Shown here: in pieces, positions 1 to 15,251 of the stretch
Numbering within the stretch: position 1 is the first letter of the stretch
Layout of the letters: each line of letters begins with the position of its first letter
Assembly (NCBI GenBank): GCA_001695595.3
Contig: MBPM02000141.1
Span: 48,062 to 112,061 of the forward strand
Source: Plasmopara viticola
Taxonomy: Eukaryota > Oomycota > Peronosporomycetes > Peronosporales > Peronosporaceae
Direction: 5' to 3'
DNA length: 64,000 nt
Translations under genes and position numbers: made by a program
Notes under the pieces: model-generated
What the model saw: the letters and a program-made list of their open reading frames with translations, nothing else
Databases searched by the model: none
What the model was told of the DNA's origin: nothing

Positions 1-3000
1 TCGGTGTTCTATTGCGTCTGCACACGTCTAGAATGATAGAAAGGACGTATGTATGGCCGTATATCTTCACAGCACTTCACGAGAGCGAATAAACGCTTTG
101 TTGTTGCTTTATTGCGTCTTCGCACGTCTAAAAATAGAAAGGACGTATGTATGGCCGTGTATCTTCACAGCACTTCACGAAGCGAATATACGCTTTGTGT
201 TCTATTGCGTCTGCACACGTCTAGAAAGAAAGACGTATGTATGGCCGTATATCTTCACAGCACTTCACGAGAGCGAATATACGCTTTGTTGTTGCTTTAT
301 TGCGTCTTCGCACGTCTAGAAAGATAGAAAGGACGTATGTATGGCCGTGTATCTTCACAGCACTTCACGAAGCAAATATACGCTTAGTGGTGGTTCTATT
401 GCGTCTGCACACGTCTAGAATGATAGAAAGGACGTATGTATGGCCGTATATCTTCACAGCACTTCACGAGAGCGAATATACGCTTTGTTGTTGCTTTATT
501 GCGTCTGCGCACGTCTAGAATGATAGAAAGGACGTATGTATGGCCGTGTATCTTCATAGTACTTCACGAAGCAATATACGCTTAGTGTGTTCTATTGCGT
601 CTGCACACGTCTAGAATGATAGAAAGGACGTATGTATGGCCGTATATCTTCACAGCACTTCACGAGAGCGAATATACGCTTTGTTGTTGCTTTATTGCGT
701 CTTCGCACGTCTAGAATGATAGAAAGGACGTATGTATGGCCGTGTATCTTCACAGCACTTCACGAAGCAAATATACGCTTTGTTGTTCTATTGCGTCTGC
801 ACACGTCTAGAAAGATAGAAAGGACGTATGTATGGCCGTATATCTTCCAGCACTTCACGAGAGCGAATATACGCTTTGTTGTTGCTTATTGCGTCTTCGC
901 ACGTCTAGAATGATAGAAAGGACGTATGTATGGCCGTATATCTTCACAGCACTTCACGAGAGCGAATATACGCTTTGTTGTTGCTCTATTGCGTCTGCGC
1001 ACGTCTAGAAAGATAGAAAGGACGTATGTATGGCCGTATATCTTCACAGCACTTCACGAGAGCGAATATACGCTTTGTTGTTGCTTATTGCGTCTGCGCA
1101 CGTCTAGAATGATAGAAAGGACGTATGTATGGCCGTATATCTTCACAGCACTTCACGAGCGAATATACGCTTTGTGTTCTATTGCGTCTGCACACGTCTA
1201 GAATGATAGAAAGGACGTATGTATGGCCGTATATCTTCACAGCACTTCACGAGAGCGAATATACGCTTTGTTGTTCTATTGCGTCTTCGCACGTCTAGAA
1301 AGATAGAAAGGACGTATGTATGGCCGTATATCTTCACAGCACTTCACGAAGAGCGAATATACGCTTTTTGTTGCTATTGCGTCTGCGCACGTCTAGAAAT
1401 AGAAAGGACGTATGTATGGCCGTATATCTTCACAGCACTTCACGAGAGCGAATATACGCTTGTTGTTGCTTATTGCGTCTGCGCACGTCTAGAAAGATAG
1501 AATGGACGTATGTATGGCCGTATATCTTCACAGCACTTCACGAGAGAGCGAATATACGCTTTGTTGTTGCTATATTGCGTCTTCGCACGTCTAGAATGAT
1601 AGAAAGGACGTATGTATGGCCGTATATCTTCACAGCACTTCACGAAGCGAATATACGCTTTGTGTGTTCTATTGCGTCTGCACACGTCTAGAAAGATAGA
1701 AAGGACGTATGTATGGCCGTATATCTTCACAGCACTTCACGAGAGCGAATATACGCTTTTGTTGCTTATTGCGTCTCGCACGTCTAGAATGATAGAAAGG
1801 ACGTATGTATGGCCGTATATCTTCACAGCACTTCACGAGAGCGAATATACGCTTTGTTGTTGCTCTATTGCGTCTGCGCACGTCTAGAAAGATAGAAAGG
1901 ACGTATGTATGGCCGTATATCTTCACAGCACTTCACGAGAGCGAATATACGCTTTGTTGTTGCTTTATTGCGTCTGCGCACGTCTAGAATGATAGAAAGG
2001 ACGTATGTATGGCCGTGTATCTTCACAGCACTTCACGAAGCAATATACGCTTGTGTTCTATTGCGTCTGCACACGTCTAGAAATAGAAAGGACGTATGTA
2101 TGGCCGTATATCTTCACAGCACTTCACGAGAGCGAATATACGCTTTGTTGTTGCTTATTGCGTCTTCGCACGTCTAGAATGATAGAAAGGACGTATGTAT
2201 GGCCGTATATCTTCACAGCACTTCACGAGAGCGAATATACGCTTTCTTGTTGCTCTATTGCGTCTGCGCACGTCTAGAATGATAGAAAGGACGTATGTAT
2301 GGCCGTATATCTTCCCAGCACTTCACGAGAGCGAATATACGCTTTGTTGTTGCTCTATTGCGTCTGCGCACGTCTAGAAAGATAGAAAGGACGTATGTAT
2401 GGCCGTATATCTTCACAGCACTTCACGAAGCAAATATACGCTTAGCGGTGGTTCTATTGCGTCTGCACACGTCTAGAATGATAGAAAGGACGTATGTATG
2501 GCCGTATATCTTCACAGCACTTCACGAGAGCGAATATACGCTTTGTTGTTGCTTTATTGCGTCTTCGCACGTCTAGAAAGATAGAAAGGACGTATGTATG
2601 GCCGTATATCTTCACAGCACTTCACGAAGAGCGAATATACGCTTTCTTGTTGCTCTATTGCGTCTGCGCACGTCTAGAATGATAGAAAGGACGTATGTAT
2701 GGCCGTATATCTTCACAGCACTTCACGAGAGCGAATATACGCTTTGTTGTTGCTTATTGCGTCTCGCACGTCTAGAATGATAGAAAGGACGTATGTATGG
2801 CCGTATATCTTCAGCACTTCACGAGCGAATATACGCTTCGTTGTTGCTCTATTGCGTCTGCGCACGTCTAGAAGATAGAAAGGACGTATGTATGGCCGTA
2901 TATCTTCACAGCACTTCACGAAGCAAATATACGCTTTGTTGTTCTATTGCGTCTGCACACGTCTAGAATGATAGAAAGGACGTATGTATGGCCGTATATC

Positions 3001-6000
3001 TTCACAGCACTTCACGAGAGCGAATATACGCTTTGTTGTTGCTTTATTGCGTCTTCGCACGTCTAGAAAGATAGAAAGGACGTATGTATGGCCGTATATC
3101 TTCACACTTCACGAGCGAATATACGCTTTCTTGTTGCTCTATTGCGTCTGCACGTCTAGAATGATAGAAAGGACGTATGTATGGCCGTATATCTTCACAG
3201 CACTTCACGAGAGCGAATATACGCTTTGTTGTTGCTCTATTGCGTCTGCGCACGTCTAGAATGATAGAAAGGACGTATGTATGGCCGTGTATCTTCACAG
3301 CACTTCACGAGCAATATACGCTTTGCGTGGTTCTATTGCGTCTGCACACGTCTAGAAATAGAAAGGACGTATGTATGGCCGTATATCTTCACAGCACTTC
3401 ACGAGAGCGAATATACGCTTTGTTGTTGCTTATTGCGTCTGCGCACGTCTAGAATGATAGAAAGGACGTATGTATGGCCGTATATCTTCAGCACTTCACG
3501 AAGAGCGAATATACGCTTTCTTGTGCTCTATTGCGTCTGCGCACGTCTAGAATGATAGAAAGGACGTATGTATGGCCGTATATCTTCACAGCACTTCACG
3601 AGAGCGAATATACGCTTTGTTGTTGCTTATTGCGTCTTCGCACGTCTAGAATGATAGAAAGGACGTATGTATGGCCGTATATCTTCACAGCACTTCACGA
3701 AGAGCGAATATACGCTTTTTGTTGCTCTATTGCGTCTGCGCACGTCTAGAATGATAGAAAGGACGTATGTATGGCCGTATATCTTCACAGCACTTCACGA
3801 GAGCGAATATACGCTTCGTTGTTGCTTATTGCGTCTGCGCACGTCTAGAAATAGAAAGGACGTATGTATGGCCGTGTATCTTCACAGCACTTCACGAAGC
3901 GAATATACGCTTAGCGTTGTGTTCTATTGCGTCTGCACGTCTAGAATGATAGAAAGGACGTATGTATGGCCGTATATCTTCACAGCACTTCACGAGAGCG
4001 AATATACGCTTTGTTGTTGCTTTATTGCGTCTTCGCACGTCTAGAATGATAGAAAGGACGTATCTATGGCCGTATATTAACTCAGCACTTCACAAGAGCG
4101 AATATACGCTTTCTTGTTGCTCTATTGCGTCTGCGCACGTCTAGAATGATAGAAAGGACGTATCTATGGCCGTATATCCTAGCACTTCACGAGAGCGAAT
4201 ATACGCTTTGTTGTTGCTCTATTGCGTCTGTGCACGTCTAGAAAGACAGAAAGGACGTATGTATGGCCGTGATCTTCACAGCACTTCACGAAGCGAATAT
4301 ACGCTTTGTTGTTGCTATTGCGTCTGCACACGTCTAGAATGATAGAAAGGACGTATGTATGGCCGTATATCTTCACAGCACTTCACGAGAGCGAATATAC
4401 GCTTTGTTGTTGCTCTATTGCGTCTGCACACGTCTAGAATGATAGAAAGGACGTATATATGGCCGTATATCTTCACAGCACTTCACGAAGCAAATATACG
4501 CTTGCAGTGGTTCTATTGCGTCTGCACACGTCTAGAAAGATAGAAAGGACGTATGTATGGCCGTATATCTTCACAGCACTTCACGAGAGCGAATATACGC
4601 TTTGTTGTTGCTTTATTGCGTCTTCGCACGTCTAGAAAGATAGAAAGGACGTATGTATGGCCGTGTATCTTCACAGCACTTCACGAAGCAAATATACGCT
4701 TGTGGTTTTCTATTGCGTCTGCACACGTCTAGAAAGATAGAAAGGACGTATGTATGGCCGTATATCTTCCAGCACTTCACGAGCGAATATACGCTTTGTT
4801 GTTGCTTATTGCGTCTTCGCACGTCTAGAATGATAGAAAGGACGTATGTATGGCCGTATATCTTCACAGCACTTCACGAGAGCGAATATACGCTTTGTTG
4901 TTGCTCTATTGCGTCTGCGCACGTCTAGAAAGATAGAAAGGACGTATCTATGGCCGTATATCTTCCTAGCACTTCACGAGAGCGAATATACGCTTTGTTG
5001 TTGCTTTATTGCGTCTGCGCACGTCTAGAAAGATAGAAAGGACGTATGTATGGCCGTATATCTTTACAGCACTTCACGAGAGCAATATACGCTTAGCGTG
5101 TTGCTTTGCGTCTGCACACGTCTAGAATGATAGAAAGGACGTATGTATGGCCGTATATCTTCACAGCACTTCACGAGAGCGAATATACGCTTTGTTGTTG
5201 CTTTATTGCGTCTTCGCACGTCTAGATGATAGAAAGGACGTATCTATGGCCGTATATCTTCCTAGCACTTCACAAGAGCGAATATACGCTTTCTTGTTGC
5301 TCTTTTGCGACTGCGCACGTCTAGAATGATAGAAAGGACGTATGTATGGCCGTATATCTTCCTAGCACTTCACAAGAGCGAATATACGCTTTGTTGTTGC
5401 TCTATTGCGTCTTCGCACATCTAGAAAGATAGAAAGGACGTATCAATGGCCGTATATCTTCACAGCACTTCACGAGAGCGAATATACGCTTTGTTGTTGC
5501 TCTATTGCGTCTGCGCACGTCTAGAAAGATAGAAAGGACGTATGTATGGCCGTATATCTTCACAGCACTTCACGAAGCAAATATACGCTTAGCGATGGTT
5601 CTATTGCGTCTGCACACGTCTAGAATGATAGAAAGGACGTATGTATGGCCGTATATCTTCACAGCACTTCACGAGAGCGAATATACGCTTTGTTGTTGCT
5701 TTATTGCGTCTGCGCACGTCTAGAAAGATAGAAAGGACGTATGTATGGCCGTATATCTCAGCACTTCACAAGAGCGAATATACGCTTTTTGTTGCTCTTT
5801 GCGTCTGCGCACGTCTAGATGAGAAAGGACGTATGTATGGCCGTATATCTTCCAGCACTCACAGAGAGCGAATATACGCTTTGTTGTTGCTCTATTCGTC
5901 TGCGCACGTCTAGAAAGATAGAAAGGACGTATGTATGGCCGTGTATCTTCACAGCACTTCACGAAGCAAATATACGCTTCGTGTTGCTATTGCGTCTGCA

Positions 6001-8700
6001 CACGTCTAGAATGATAGAAAGGACGTATGTATGGCCGTGTATCTTCACAGCACTTCACGAAGCAAATATACGCTTAGCGGTGGTTCTATTGCGTCTGCAC
6101 ACGTCTAGAATGATAGAAAGGACGTATGTATGGCCGTATATCTTCACAGCACTTCACGAGAGCGAATATACGCTTTGTTGTTGCTTTATTGCGTCTTCGC
6201 ACGTCTAGAAAGATAGAAAGGACGTATCTATGGCCGTATATTAATTCAGCACTTCACAAGAGCGAATATACGCTTTCTTGTTGCTCTATTGCGATTGCAC
6301 ACGCCTAGAATGATAGAAATAACGTATCAATGGCCGTATATCTTCCAGCACTTCACGAGCGAATATACGCTTCGTTGTTTCTATTGCGTCTGTGCACGTC
6401 TAGAAAGACAGAAAGGACGTATGTATGGCCGTGTATCTTCACAGCACTTCACGAAGCAATATACGCTTACGTGTTCTATTGCGTCTGCACACGTCTAGAA
6501 TGATAGAAAGGACGTATGTATGGCCGTATATCTTCACAGCACTTCACGAGAGCGAATATACGCTTTGTTGTTGCTTTATTGCGTCTTCGCACGTCTAGAA
6601 AGATAGAAAGGACGTATCTATGGCCATATATTAATTCAGCACTTCACAAGAGCGAATATACGCTTTCTTGTTGCTCTATTGCGATTGCACACGTCTAGAA
6701 TGATAGAAAATACGTATATGGCCGTATATCTTCACTCACTTCACGAGCGAATATACGCTTCGTTGTTGCTCTATTGCGTCTGTGCACGTCTAGAAAGATA
6801 GAAAGGACGTATGTATGGCCGTGTATCTTCACAGCACTTCACGAGCGAAATATACGCTTAGTGTTCTATTGCGTCTGCACGTCTAGAATGATAGAAAGGA
6901 CGTATGTATGGCCGTATATCTTCTCAGCACTTCACGAGAGCGAATATACGCTTTGTTGTTGCTTTATTGCGTCTTCGCACGTCTAGAAAGATAGAAAGGA
7001 CGTATCTATGGCCGTATATTTTCAGCACTTCACAGAGCGAATATACGCTTCTTGTTGCTCTATTGCGTCTGCACGTCTAGAAATGATAGAAAACGTATGT
7101 ATGGCCGTATATCTTCAGCACTTCACGAAGAGAATATACGCTTCGTGTTGCTTTTGCGTCTGGCACGTCTAGAAGACAGAAAGGACGTATGTATGGCCGT
7201 GTATCTTCACAGCACTTCACGAAGCAAATATACGCTTAGCGGTGGTTCTATTGCGTCTGCACACGTCTAGAATGATAGAAAGGACGTATGTATGGCCGTA
7301 TATCTTCACAGCACTTCACGAGAGCGAATATACGCTTTGTTGTTGCTTATTGCGTCTTCGCACGTCTAGAATGATAGAAAGGACGTATGTATGGCCGTAT
7401 ATCTTCACAGCACTTCACGAAGAGCGAATATACGCTTCTTGTTGCTCTATTGCGTCTGCGCACGTCTAGAATGATAGAAAGGACGTATCTATGGCCGTAT
7501 ATCTTCCTAGCACTTCACGAGAGCGAATATACGCTTTCGTTGTTGCTCTATTGCGTCTGCACGTCTAGAAGATAGAAAGGACGTATGTATGGCCGTGTAT
7601 CTTCACAGCACTTCACGAAGCAAATATACGCTTAGTGGTTCTATTGCGTCTGCACAGTCTAGAATGATAGAAAGGACGTATGTATGGCCGTATATCTTCC
7701 TAGCACTTCACGAGAGCGAATATACGCTTTTGTTGCTTTATTGCGTCTTCGCACGTCTAGAAAGATAGAAAGGACGTATGTATGGCCGTATATCTTCAGC
7801 ACTTCACGAAGAGCGAATATACGCTTTCTTGTTGCTATTGCGTCTGCACACGTCTAGAATGATAGAAAGGACGTATATGGCCGTATATCTTCCAGCACTT
7901 CACGAGAGCGAATATACGCTTTGTTGTTGCTATTGCGTCTGTGCACAACTAGAAAGATAGAAAGGACGTATGTATGGCCGTGTATCTTCACAGCACTTCA
8001 CGAAGCAAATATACGCTTAGTGGTGGTTCTATTGCGTCTGCACACGTCTAGAATGATAGAAAGGACGTATGTATGGCCGTATATCTTCACAGCACTTCAC
8101 GAGAGCGAATATACGCTTTGTTGTTGCTTTATTGCGTCTTCGCACGTCTAGAATGATAGAAAGGACGTATGTATGGCCGTATATCTTCACAGCACTTCAC
8201 GAAGAGCGAAATACGCTTTTTGTTGCTTTTTGCGTCTGCGCACGTCTAGAATGATAGAAAGGACGTATGTATGGCCGTATATCTTCCAGCACTTCACGAG
8301 AGCGAATATACGCTTTGTTGCTCTATTGCGTCTGCACACGTCTAGAAAGATAGAAAGGACGTATGTATGGCCGTGTATCTTCACAGCACTTCACGAAGCA
8401 ATATACGCTTGTGGTTTATTGCGTCTGCACACGTCTAGAATGATAGAAAGGACGTATCTATGGCCGTATATCTTCACAGCACATCACGAGAGCGAATATA
8501 CGCTTTGTTGTTGCTCTATTGCGTCTTTGCACGTCTAGAAAGATAGAAAGGACGTATGTATGGCCGTATATTTTCAGCACTTCACGAAGAGCGAATATAC
8601 GCTTCTTGTTGGTTCTATTGCGTCTGCACACGTCTAGAATGATAGAAAGGACGTATGTATGGCCGTATATCTTCCAGCACTTCACGAGAGCGAATATACG
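1..8700 (+). repeat. Left mixed zone of the array
   Basis: Type A monomers dominate here, often several in a row, with B copies at irregular intervals. C-like copies with TATCTATGG become frequent from about 4.06 kb (examples near 4064, 4164, 4949, 5244, 6226, 7487 and 8456). Rarer forms include TATATTAACTCAGC at about 4071 and TTAATTCAGC at 6241 and 6631. The last is shared with a copy at 12832, again followed by GCGATTGCACACG. No regular higher-order period was detected by eye. There is no gene in this stretch. Confidence 0.8.
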
Positions 8701-10947
8701 CTTTGTTGTTGCTCTTTGCGTCTTGCACGTCTAGAATGATAGAAAGGACGTATGTATGGCCGTGTATCTTCACAGCACTTCACGAAGCAAATATACGCTT
8801 TGGTGTTCTATTGCGTCTGCACGTCTAGAATGAAAAAAGGACGTATGTATGGCCGTATATCTTCACAGCACTTCACGAAGCAATATACGCTTTGTTGTTG
8901 CTATTGCGTCTGCACGTCTAGAAAATAGAAAGGACGTATGTATGGCCGTGTATCTTCACAGCACTTCACGAGAGCGAATATACGCTTCGTTGTTGCTTAT
9001 TGCGTCTTCGCACGTCTAGAATGATAGAAAGGACGTATGTATGGCCGTGTATCTTCACAGCACTTCACGAAGCAAATATACGCTTGCGTGTTTATTGCGT
9101 CTGCACGTCTAGAATGATAGAAAGGACGTATGTATGGCCGTATATCTTCACAGCACTTCACGAGAGCGAATATACGCTTTGTTGTTGCTTTATTGCGTCT
9201 TCGCACGTCTAGAAAATGAAAGGACGTATGTATGGCCGTGTATCTTCACAGCACTTCACGAAGCAATATACGCTTAGTGTGTTCTATTGCGTCTACACGT
9301 CTAGAAATAGAAAGGACGTATGTATGGCCGTATATCTCACAGCACTTCACGAGAGCGAATATACGCTTTGTTGTTGCTTTATTGCGTCTTCGCACGTCTA
9401 GAATGAGATAGAAAGGACGTATGTATGGCCGTGTATCTTCACAGCACTTCACGAGCGAATATACGCTTTGTGTTCTATTGCGTCTGCACACGTCTAGAAT
9501 GATAGAAAGGACGTATGTATGGCCGTATATCTTCAGCACTTCACGAGAGCAATATACGCTTGTTGTTGCTATTGCGTCTCGCACGTCTAGAAAAGAAAAG
9601 GACGTATGTATGGCCGTGTATCTTCACAGCACTTCACGAAGCAATATACGCTTAGTTGTGCTTTATTGCGTCTACGTCTAGAAAATAGAAAGGACGTATG
9701 TATGGCCGTATATCTTCACAGCACTTCACGAGAGCGAATATACGCTTTTTGTTGCTTTATTGCGTCTGTGCACGTCTAGAATGATAGAAAGGACGTATGT
9801 ATGGCCGTATATCTTCCTAGCACTTCACAAGAGCGAATATACGCTTTATTGTTGCTCTTTTGCATCTGCGCACGTCTAGAAAGATAGAAAGGACGTATGT
9901 ATGGCCGTATATCTTCACAGCACTTCACGAGAGCGAATATACGCTTTGTTGTTGCTTTATTGCGTCTTCGCACGTCTAGAATGATAGAAAGGACGTATGT
10001 ATGGCCGTATATCTTCACAGCACTTCACGAAGCAATATACGCTTTGGTTGTTTATTGCGTCTGCACACGTCTAGAATATAAAAGGACGTATGTATGGCCG
10101 TATATCTTCACAGCACTTCACGAGAGCGAATATACGCTTTGTTGTTGCTTTATTGCGTCTCGCACGTCTAGAAAGATAGAAAGGACGTATGTATGGCCGT
10201 ATATCTTCACAGCACTTCACGAGAGCGAATATACGCTTTGTTGTTGCTTTATTGCGTCTTCGCACGTCTAGAATGATAGAAGGACGTATCTATGGCCGTA
10301 TATCTTCCTAGCACTTCACGAGAGCGAATATACGCTTTGTTGTTGCTCTATTGCGTCTGCGCACGTCTAGAATGATAGAAAGGACGTATGTATGGCCGTA
10401 TATCTTCACAGCACTTCACGAAGCGAAATACGCTTTGTGTTCTATTGCGTCTTCGCACGTCTAGAATGATAGAAAGGACGTATGTATGGCCGTATATCTT
10501 CCAGCACTTCACGAGAGCGAATATACGCTTTGTTGTTGCTTATTGCGTCTTCGCACGTCTAGAAAGATAGAAAGGACGTATGATGGCCGTGTATCTTCAC
10601 AGCACTTCACGAAGCAAATACGCTTAGTGGTGGTTCTATTGCGTCTGCACACGTCTAGAATGATAGAAAGGACGTATGTATGGCCGTATATCTTCACAGC
10701 ACTTCACGAAGCAAATATACGCTTTGTTGTTGCTTTATTGCGTCTGCGCACGTCTAGAAAGATAGAAAGGACGTATGTATGGCCGTGTATCTTCACAGCA
10801 CTTCACGAAGCAAATATACGCTTAGCGGTGGTTCTATTGCGTCTTCGCACGTCTAGAATGATAGAAAGGACGTATGTATGGCCGTATATCTTCACAGCAC
10901 TTCACGAAGCAATATACGCTTTGTGTTGCTATTGCGTCTGCACACGT

Positions 10948-10975
10948 CTAGCACGTATGTATGGCCGTATATCTT
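10948..10975 (+). repeat. Truncated monomer junction
   Basis: CACACGTCTAG is followed directly by CACGTATGTATGGCC, so about 13 bp containing GATAGAAAGG is missing. It is a single event as far as I could see. The surrounding copies are ordinary A/B types. Confidence 0.75.
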
Positions 10976-13900
10976 CCAGCACTTCACGAAGAGCGAAATA
11001 CGCTTAGTTGTTGTCTTTGCGTCTGCGCACGTCTAGAATGATAGAAAGGACGTATGTATGGCCGTGTATCTTCACAGCACTTCACGAAGCGAAATACGCT
11101 TTGTTGGTTCTATTGCGTCTGCACGTCTAGAATGATAGAAAGGACGTATGTATGGCCGTATATCTTCACAGCACTTCACGAGAGCGAATATACGCTTGTG
11201 TTGCTTATTGCGTCTGCGCACGTCTAGAATGATAGAAAGGACGTATGTATGGCCGTATATCTTCACAGCACTTCACGAAGCAAATACGCTTGTTGTTGCT
11301 TTATTGCGTCTGCACACGTCTAGAATGATAGAAAGGACGTATGTATGGCCGTATATCTTCACAGCACTTCACGAGAGCGAATATACGCTTTGTTGTTGCT
11401 TTATTGCGTCTTCGCACGTCTAGAAAGATAGAAAGGACGTATGTATGGCCGTGTATCTTCACAGCACTTCACGAAGCAATATACGCTTAGTTGTGTTCTA
11501 TTGCGTCTGCACACGTCTAGAATGATAGAAAGGACGTATGTATGGCCGTATATCTTCACAGCACTTCACGAGAGCGAATATACGCTTCGTTGTTGCTTAT
11601 TGCGTCTGCACACGTCTAGAATGATAGAAAGGACGTATGTATGGCCGTATATCTTCACAGCACTTCACGAGAGCGAATATACGCTTTGTTGTTGCTTTAT
11701 TGCGTCTTCGCACGTCTAGAATGATAGAAAGGACGTATGTATGGCCGTATATCTTCCAGCACTTCACGAAGCAATATACGCTTGTGTGTTCTATTGCGTC
11801 TGCACACGTCTAGAATGATAGAAAGGACGTATGTATGGCCGTATATCTTCACAGCACTTCACGAAGCGAATATACGCTTAGTGTTCTATTGCGTCTGCAC
11901 ACGTCTGAAATGATAGAAAAGACGTATGTATGGCCGTATATCTTCACAGCACTTCACGAGAGCGAATATACGCTTTGTTGTTGCTTTATTGCGTCTTCGC
12001 ACGTCTAGAAAGATAGAAAGGACGTATGTATGGCCGTATATCTTCACAGCACTTCACGAGAGCGAATATACGCTTTGTTGTTGCTCTATTGCGTCTGCAC
12101 ACGTCTAGAATGATAGAAAGGACGTATGTATGGCCGTATATCTTCATAGCACTTCACGAGAGCGAATATACGCTTCGTTGTTGCTCTATTGCGTCTGTGC
12201 ACGTCTAGAAAGATAGAAAGGACGTATGTATGGCCGTGTATCTTCACAGCACTTCACGAAGCAAATATACGCTTAGCGGTGGTTCTATTGCGTCTGCACA
12301 CGTCTAGAATGATAGAAAGGACGTATGTATGGCCGTATATCTTCACAGCACTTCACGAGAGCGAATATACGCTTTGTTGTTGCTTTATTGCGTCTTCGCA
12401 CGTCTAGAATGATAGAAAGGACGTATGTATGGCCGTGTATCTTCACAGCACTTCACGAAGACAATATACGCTTCTTGTTGCTTTTGCGTCTGCGCACGTC
12501 TAGAATGATAGAAAGGACGTATCTATGGCCGTATATCTTCCTAGCACTTCACGAGAGCGAATATACGCTTTGTTGTTGCTCTATTGCGTCTGCACACGTC
12601 TAGAAAGATAGAAAGGACGTATGTATGGCCGTGTATCTTCACAGCACTTCACGAAGCAAATATACGCTTAGCGGTAGTATTATTGCGTCTGCACACGTCT
12701 AGAATGATAGAAAGGACGTATGTATGGCCGTATATCTTCACAGCACTTCACGAGAGCGAATATACGCTTTGTTGTTGCTTTATTGCGTCTTCGCACGTCT
12801 AGAAAGATAGAAAGGACGTATCTATGGCCGTATATTAATTCAGCACTTCACAAGAGCGAATATACGCTTTCTTGTTGCTCTATTGCGATTGCACACGTCT
12901 AGAATGATAGAAAGGACGTATGTATGGCCGTATATCTTCCTAGCACTTCACGAGAGCAAATATACGCTTTGTTGTTGCTCTATTGCGTGTGGCACGTCTA
13001 GAATATAGAAAGGACGTATGTATGGCCGTAATCTTCACAGCACTTCACGAGAGCGAATATACGCTTTGTTGTTGCTATTGCGTCTTCGCACGTCTAGAAA
13101 AAGAAAGGACGTATGTATGGCCGTGTATCTTCACAGCACTTCACGAAGCAATATACTTAGTGGTGTTCTATTGCGTCTACGTCTAGAATAAAGAAAGGAC
13201 GTATGTATGGCCGTATATCTTCACAGCACTTCACGAGAGCGAATATACGCTTTGTTGTTGCTTTATTGCGTCTTCGCACGTCTAGAAAGATAGAAAGGAC
13301 GTATGTATGGCCGTGTATCTTCACAGCACTTCACGAAGCAAATATACGCTTAGCGGTGGTTCTATTGCGTCTGCACACGTCTAGAATAATAGAAAGGACG
13401 TATGTATGGCCGTGTATCTTCACAGCACTTCACGAGAGCGAATATACGCTTTGTTGTTGCTTTATTGCGTCTTCGCACGTCTAGAATGATAGAAAGGACG
13501 TATGTATGGCCGTGTATCTTCACAGCACTTCACGAAGCAAATATATTCTTGTGTGTTCTATTGCGTCTACACGTCTAGAATAATAGAAAGGACGTATGTA
13601 TGGCCGTATATCTTCACAGCACTTCACGAGAGCGAATATACGCTTTGTTGTTGCTTATTGCGTCTTCGCACGTCTAGAAAGATAGAAAGGACGTATGTAT
13701 GGCCGTGTATCTTCACAGCACTTCACGAAGCAAATATACGCTTAGCGGTGGTTCTATTGCGTCTGCACACGTCTAGAATGATAGAAAGGACGTATGTATG
13801 GCCGTGTATCTTCACAGCACTTCACGAGAGCGAATATACGCTTTGTTGTTGCTTTATTGCGTCTTCGCACGTCTAGAATGATAGAAAGGACGTATGTATG

Positions 13901-15151
13901 GCCGTGTATCTTCACAGCACTTCACGAAGCAAATATACGCTTCGTGTTCTATTGCGTCTGCACACGTCTAGAATGATAGAAAGGACGTATGTATGGCCGT
14001 ATATCTTCACAGCACTTCACGAGAGCGAATATACGCTTTGTTGTTGCTTTATTGCGTCTTCGCACGTCTAGAATGATAGAAAGGACGTATGTATGGCCGT
14101 GTATCTTCACAGCACTTCACGAAGCAAATATACGCTTAGTGGTGTTCTATTGCGTCTACACGTCTAGAATAATAGAAAGGACGTATGTATGGCCGTATAT
14201 CTTCACAGCACTTCACGAGAGCGAATATACGCTTTGTTGTTGCTTATTGCGTCTTCGCACGTCTAGAAAGATAGAAAGGACGTATGTATGGCCGTGTATC
14301 TTCACAGCACTTCACGAAGACAATATACGCTTCGCGGTGGTTCTATTGCGTCTGCACACGTCTAGAATAATAGAAAGGACGTATGTATGGCCGTGTATCT
14401 TCACAGCACTTCACGAGAGCGAATATACGCTTTGTTGTTGCTTTATTGCGTCTTCGCACGTCTAGAATGATAGAAAGGACGTATGTATGGCCGTGTATCT
14501 TCACAGCACTTCACGAAGCAAATATACGCTTTGGTTCTATTGCGTCTGCACACGTCTAGAATGATAGAAAGGACGTATGTATGGCCGTATATCTTCACAG
14601 CACTTCACGAGAGCGAATATACGCTTTGTTGTTGCTTATTGCGTCTTCGCACGTCTAGAAGATAGAAAGGACGTATGTATGGCCGTGTATCTTCACAGCA
14701 CTTCACGAAGCAAATATACGCTTAGCGTGGTTCTATTGCGTCTGCACACGTCTAGAAAGATAGAATGGACGTATGTATGGCCGTATATCTTCACAGCACT
14801 TCACGAGAGCGAATATACGCTTTGTGTTGCTTATTGCGTCTGCGCACGTCTAGAATGATAGAAAGGACGTATGTATGGCCGTATATCTTCAGCACTTCAC
14901 AAGAGCGAATATACGCTTTCTTGTTGCTCTATTGCGATTGCGCACGTCTAGAATGATAGAAAGGACGTATCTATGGCCGTATATCTTCCTAGCACTTCAC
15001 GAGAGCGAATATACGCTTCGTTGTTGCTCTATTGCGTCTGCGCACGTCTAGAAAGATAGAAAGGACGTATGTATGGCCGTGTATCTTCACAGCACTTCAC
15101 GAAGCAAATATACGCTTAGTGTGTTCTATTGCGTCTGCACACGTCTAGAAT

Positions 15152-15251
15152 GATAGAAAGGACGTATGTATGGCCGTATATCTTCACAGCACTTCACGAG
15201 AGCGAATATACGCTTTGTTGTTGCTTTATTGCGTCTTCGCACGTCTAGAAA
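15152..15251 (+). repeat. Type A monomer, reference copy (100 bp)
   Basis: This is a clean example of the commonest monomer. It starts at GATAGAAAGG and ends just before the next GATAG. Diagnostic sites are GCCGTATATC, CACGAGAGCGAATATACG, CTTTGTTGTTGCTTTATTG and GCGTCTTCGCACG. It has 43 G or C in 100 bases and eight CpG dinucleotides. Common sub-variants replace CTTTATTG by CTCTATTG and CTTCGC by CTGCGC. The phase is arbitrary; I began each monomer right after the XbaI-containing segment. Confidence 0.95.
15245..15250. other. XbaI site present in nearly every monomer (example)
   Basis: TCTAGA ends the conserved GCACGTCTAGA segment and recurs about every 98-100 bp across the window. I noticed loss in about twenty copies, for example CGTCGAG (about 37571, 39125, 42831, 52016), TCTGAAA (about 11905, 30056, 59919, 60717, 61316), CTAGGAA (25917, 39714, 60417, 62188) and CTTGAAA (43815, 61116). 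The TAG inside this site also ends most open reading frames. GGCC (HaeIII) is the other near-invariant site. Confidence 0.85.

Noticed and set aside
15225..15245. CENP-B box in CTTCGCACGTCTAG
   Set aside because: After TTCG the required A and the CGGG core are missing, and the other TTCG sites on either strand also fail. No canonical box was found in A, B, C or D monomers.
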